A DNA stretch of 64,000 nucleotides, from positions 455,001 through 519,000 of the forward strand of contig JAQGDQ010000055.1 in the NCBI GenBank assembly GCA_030141605.1, read 5' to 3'. Position 1 is the stretch's first letter, and every line of letters starts with the position of its first letter. This document shows, piece by piece, positions 60,069-64,000 of the stretch. A program made the translations under genes and the position numbers. This DNA is from Tubiluchus corallicola (lineage: Eukaryota > Priapulida > Priapulimorpha > Priapulimorphida > Tubiluchidae). The notes beneath the pieces were generated by a model that had not been told where the DNA came from, did not search any database, and saw only the letters and a list, made by a program, of their open reading frames with translations.

Positions 60069-63000
60069 GGTTATAATGAAAAAAATTCCATTTTTCATGG
60101 CTACTTTATAATAATATTGTGAAGTAGTAGAATAATACAATAATAATAATACAAATTGAAAACAATAATAAACAAATTGATTTACAATACTTCAATTTAC
60201 AACACAGCTGCTAATAAACTTACAATACAAAACTTACAAAGTTTTAATCTTTGTTTATAACTATCTAAGTCAAATCTTTAATAAAAAAATTTCTATTAAA
60301 TAAATTGGAAATGACAATAAAACCAATAGAAAAGTGTGAAGATAAAAATATTAATGTCAATCTTAATTAAAAATACATTTATTTATAAAAATATTAGCTG
60401 CTTTTTATGTTTTTAATTGAGGTATAGCAAACATGCCATTCCTGTGTCTAAAACGCACCGTTTTTGTTTCTGGAGTGACAAGATTATGAAATCGATATGC
60501 CGACCTATTTTATTCTTTATTCCTTATTCACACTCCATCCACGGAATTGGTATTAATTGTGATGTTATACAAAAATATACAAAATGAAAATTAATTAAAA
60601 CTGTTAAAATTAATTGTACAGCTTTATACAGAAATTAACAAAGTACAATCTGCCTTGCTAGACTTATTACTGTTTCCTGTGTTTGAAGTCTACAGTTTTT
60701 GCAATTATTTCTTGCTATTAACAATTATAAAACGTGTTAAACCGTGGTGAACACAAGAACATGACCCAAATATGAAAGGTTTCGAATAACCGGAAATAAA
60801 GACAAAAACTCCACGCATATTGGCCTAATCATCCTCATCTCTGGAGTCACATGCCGTTTGACATGACCCTCCTGATCACTTTATTCCATGCTGCCCTGTC
60901 ACCCGCAACCTCCCATGTCTCTGATGGTGTGTTGATAAGATCTTCTTGGATAAAATTGATGTAAGTCGTCCACTGTAAGATAGGCCTAATGCTGCTGTTC
61001 GATTCTTTGCATTAGTAGACCATCATTATCATCGTAATTTTCGAATTCACTTGCAAGCCAATCTATGTGCAGCAGCGATCTAAGAAGCAAGGCAATACTT
61101 GCTCATGCTTTGCTTTAAAATTCTGGCATACTTGCATTGGCTGTGACTCTCTTGCAATAACCTTTAATCAACATTGCCAAAGTCATAAGAAGCCGAATCT
61201 ACTTTAGAAAGTTCAACACACTGTAACCTGCTGGATGATCAATCGTTATCGAGAAGATAATTGTTCAACAGCATCCGCAGCTTTATTCCTTGACATTAGT
61301 TAGATAAACTACTTTACTGAGTCAGAGAACCATGTCTTAACATTTTGTGTTGTAAGTTGTAACTTCGTACAGTATTTCACGCCCATTTTGTTTAATAGTC
61401 CATCCACAGTCTGTCACCCGTTTTGAAGGTGATACCTACAGGAATTGAAGTAGAACAATAACTGTTTAAGAGGCAATTCTTAGCTAGATCACAAACAGTC
61501 TGGTACAGAGCGCTCAGGACCACAAGTAGCATCACAGTTTTTCCTGTTAATTAAGAACGTTTAGAAATCTCGGTTAGAAAGTAAACAAGCAAAACATGCA
61601 TTGACGTTTTCTTTGGCTCCGCGTGTTTGTTTAAACGACCTATAAACGCACAGTATCCGACTCTGTAGGCTTGGTTTCTTGAACTGATTCATACATTCCT
61701 GATGCATCCCGAACAACAGCATTCATAAAGCAGCTAGTTTTTGATTATTTCCCGCACGTACTTCTTTCCTGTTTTTAAATTTCAGTCTGAGTTTATTTGT
61801 ACTTTATACTGAATGTACGAATTTTATTGTTGTAATAAGCCTTTTCACAGTTTCAGCGATTGATGATGATCGTGAAAAGGTCAAAAATTAAGTGTACCAC
61901 ACAACGCATTTGTGTACACTTGACAACGCCTCGCAGCCCGTGTTGTTGTAATAGTAACAGATTTAACAACTAGCTAGAACCTTACCTAGTTCGTTTTTCC
62001 TTTTTCCCAAGCTAGATCTTGCTAGGAAATCACTCTACGCATAGACTAATGCATAATTAAGAAAAGTCACTTAACAACTGATGTTACTGGGCTGATGTGA
62101 GCAGACTGCTTTGCTTTACCCACATGTCACGTGATGGTTGTAGTTAAGAGTCGTTGCTGTGGTGCAAAGGTAACTGTCGAGCAAAAAATGGGGGAATTTT
62201 TAATTCGGTATAAAACTCTTTTATATTTGATTGTGTGAAATAAGATTTTGATGGACCATTGAATACACTAAATAGTAGTGGCATAGCTAAAAGGGGTGGG
62301 GTGGAAGAGGCGTTCCGCTATTTGCGCCACTTTTCAGGGTACAGCACTTTAATCAAGTACAATGTAAAAGCGGATTCTGCCGGAACAGTAGAAAAGCAGT
62401 AGAACAGCCAAAACACCCGACAATTTAATTTTCCTCGAAAACGCTTTCTGTCGAAAGTTGCCAAAATGATAATTATAATAACTTAACTTATAATAGCATT
62501 AACTTTTTTAACACACAAAGGTGCAATAATTATTATAAGGGCCACGAAGATTGTGGTTTTTATCACTAGAAGTCAGTGTTTTAAGTTACAAGCATTTTGT
62601 CCCGTCAAATTTTGTTTCGTAGTCGTTTCCTCCACAAAATACTGGTGCAAAAAATCAGGATCAATTGATTATGCTGTTGATGCTTAAGTAACTTACAAAC
62701 ACGATTTTACTTAAGTACAATGGATTTAAGTGAGCATAAAATTAGTATCGTATTTTCAGAAAAATACTTAAACACGGAAAGTTTGCCGTCAAACGTTCAT
62801 AAGCACACCTATTATTTTTGTTGGTCAACAATCGTCTTATCGTCATTTTTGGTGATGATTTTAGGTGACGCTTGGGCCAAATTTTCTTTAAAGAAAAAGA
62901 AAAGGGGTACCTGAAGTAAGTTTAAAGAAATCGCCCTAAAAATTATATTACTTTACAGCAACTTTATGCGTATATCGTACTCGTGTTGAAAGGATTTTTA

Positions 63001-63835
63001 TTTGTTCATTTTAAATCTCTCACAGTACTGTCATATACGCACAACATAAATCAGGGGAAGATTAAGCAATGTTAAAATATGTCCCGAAAAACTTACCTGC
63101 TGGAAAGACTTATGTAACTAGAAATAATAATTTAAAATGTTTGTGCTAATTGGTAAAATGTCGCTGGCTCATCCTCCAGGGTCGTCACACACTAACCAAA
63201 AACGTATTTTTTATCTTATTAACAAAATACAGTAATTTAAAACTTTACTTAGTTAGTAACGCTGTGCTACGAATGCTATGATTATTTTTTCAAACTTCAC
63301 TCAATGTTATTTAATCTAAACTTATTTCAAACGACCTGCCATTAAAATGGCTGCGCCTAACAGTTTAAAATTATAAGTTTTATACACCGATACTGTGGAC
63401 GCAAGTCCTGCATTCAAAAAGGTAGGATGTAAGTGGTAAAAAATTTTAAGACGAATTTTTAAGCTTTATGTAAGTGGAGGATTTCCTAATGCTTTAAACA
63501 CGGAAAGTTTGCCGACAAAAGTTCATAAGCACACTTATTATTTTTGTTGGTCGACAATAGTTTTATTGTTTTGTTAGTGACGATTTTAAGTGGCGCTTCG
63601 ACCAAATTTTCTTTAAGTCAAATTGTCCCCTATTTCACATTTATGCATTGATAACAAAAAGTAGTGAATTGAACACTCGCCTACAAATGCTATCCTTGAT
63701 ACATGTATTTTGCATTCATTTTAGGATAAAAGTCACCAGGACGAAACAAGCGATAAACCAGCGCCACTAATCATGTCACTCTCAACTGACCCTGCTTCAG
63801 GTGAGCTGCAAGGAAAGGTTTCCCTAAAACCACAG
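55411..63835 (+). CDS. MTCL1: MTCL/SOGA-like coiled-coil microtubule-associated protein (first two coding exons; 3' incomplete)
   Basis: Join 55411-56565 and 63725-63835, continuing beyond the window. Family members (MTCL1, SOGA) are long coiled-coil proteins; MTCL1 cross-links microtubules. ATG 55411 was chosen because the frame upstream is open but contains no earlier ATG. Residues 12-32 contain FVPQPWNPARC and two Cys plus a His (C22, C25, H32), a zinc-knuckle-like element. Residues 40-165 are Ser/Thr-rich and disordered. Coiled coil runs from about residue 171 to 385. NCRILQYKLRKSEKR (280-294) and AKEVSVRLHDELEASEERR are near-verbatim MTCL/SOGA signatures. Exact paralogue is uncertain; if the genome has one gene it would be co-orthologous to MTCL1-3. 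Confidence 0.9.
57638..58235 (-). repeat. Family-A repeat copy A8, full length (598 bp)
   Basis: Edges TTAAAGCAAAACAGGACGAT and GGGTATGGTTTTCCTTTAA, internal blocks in minus order. Both edges carry TTAA. Confidence 0.88.
59264..59620 (-). CDS. Unidentified open frame of about 117 codons
   Basis: Open from a stop at 59618-59620 to the stop at 59264. Contains RRRAPQIVKRRQNLRWRNEL, LKDADREVKFIVKHCQQS and GGNRFLLLAQRLPDIFGLDA. Not low-complexity, so it may be a transposon-derived or retro-copied coding fragment. The first ATG comes only halfway. No family recognised. Confidence 0.25.
59793..60068 (+). repeat. Compound AGTA/AGTG/AGGT tetranucleotide repeat, ~275 bp
   Basis: Blocks in order AGTA, AGTG, AGTA, AGGT, AGTA, each internally pure. 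A stepwise block structure typical of slippage plus point mutation spread. Confidence 0.97.
60847..60979 (-). pseudogene. 3' coding end of a non-LTR retrotransposon
   Basis: Minus strand reads TTYINFIQEDLINTPSETWE, VAGDRAAWNKVIRRVMSNGM and then TGA. The DR..W...(V/I) ending is typical of LINE reverse-transcriptase ORF termini. Upstream sequence is no longer readable as an ORF. Confidence 0.6.
62768..62891 (+). repeat. Left 124-bp direct repeat flanking family-B copy B7
   Basis: Starts TTAAACACGGAAAGTTTGCC and ends AAATTTTCTTTAA. About 85-90% identical by eye to 63493-63615. Confidence 0.9.
62888..63496 (+). repeat. Family-B repeat copy B7
   Basis: TTAAAGAAAAAGAAAAGGGG to GGATTTCCTAATGCTTTAA, about 609 bp, internal blocks as in B1. 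Confidence 0.9.
63493..63615 (+). repeat. Right 123-bp direct repeat flanking family-B copy B7
   Basis: Starts TTAAACACGGAAAGTTTGCC at the TTAA that closes B7 and ends AAATTTTCTTTAA. Confidence 0.9.
63725..63835 (+). CDS. MTCL1: MTCL-like exon 2
   Basis: Acceptor cattcattttag, donor gtatga, 37 codons in phase 0: DKSHQDETSDKPAPLIMSLS and TDPASGELQGKVSLKPQ. A second good donor, CTTCAG|GTGAGC at 63800/63801, would end it early in phase 1. Its assignment rests on splice sites and phase, not on similarity. Confidence 0.65.
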
Positions 63836-64000
63836 GTATGAGACTCTCATTTTTGACAAAGTTATGATAAAGTCTGTTGTCTCAGTTTAAAACACATTTA
63901 AGTTTATGATAACGTTTGCTAACGTTTGTCAAATACGGATGTATTCAATGTATACGAATACGAAGTCAATGTACAAACATTTTCAGTTTTTTCCATTAAC

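Larger units (their letters stand above)
56566..63724. other. 7.2-kb intron of the MTCL-like gene
   Basis: Holds family-A and family-B copies, an AGTA/AGGT tract, a LINE 3' fragment and an unidentified minus-strand frame. 60130-60840 and 61000-62760 are AT-rich with nothing supported. Confidence 0.7.

Overview
This is a window of AT-rich animal nuclear DNA. The genes are split by phase-matched GT/AG introns. Intergenic and intronic DNA is full of microsatellites, foldback elements, MITE-like repeats and decayed retroelements. The three recognised gene families are metazoan: an SLC6 neurotransmitter/amino-acid transporter, a STARD10-type START lipid-transfer protein and an MTCL/SOGA-type coiled-coil protein. 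Introns of 0.1-7 kb, no compact-genome signature and the repeat landscape suggest an invertebrate bilaterian. The phylum cannot be fixed from sequence alone.

Layout. 1-2702: flank or upstream intron with a long CTTT microsatellite. 2703-19172 (+): fourteen coding exons of a glycine-transporter-type SLC6 gene (634 residues visible, extreme N-terminus missing). All exon phases join without a frame break. Its introns hold three large inverted repeats, tRNA-like sequences and copies of dispersed repeats. 19616-20290 (+): decayed non-LTR reverse transcriptase just downstream. 24107-33807 (-): the last four exons of a STARD10-like gene, read right to left, ending in an acidic tail. 33808-52746: gene-poor, with many copies of two TTAA-bounded repeat families (A, about 600 bp; B, about 680 bp), one B copy internally tripled. 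52747-53224 (+): two consecutive exons closing an unidentified membrane protein with a faint ABCG-like look. 55411-63835 (+): the first coding exon of an MTCL/SOGA-like gene behind a CCAAT/CRE-containing promoter, and its second exon at the window end, separated by a 7.2-kb repeat-rich intron.

The genes do not form an operon and have unrelated jobs: amino-acid uptake, phospholipid transfer and microtubule/cytoskeletal organisation. The best candidates for something new are: (1) an aspartate at the chloride/Na1-site serine of the SLC6 transporter, predicting altered chloride or proton coupling; (2) the two TTAA-bounded repeat families sharing a TTAAAG terminus, including a copy flanked by 120-bp direct repeats that themselves end in TTAA; (3) foldback sequences whose core resembles a hammerhead ribozyme. 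No CRISPR, rRNA or prokaryotic features were seen.
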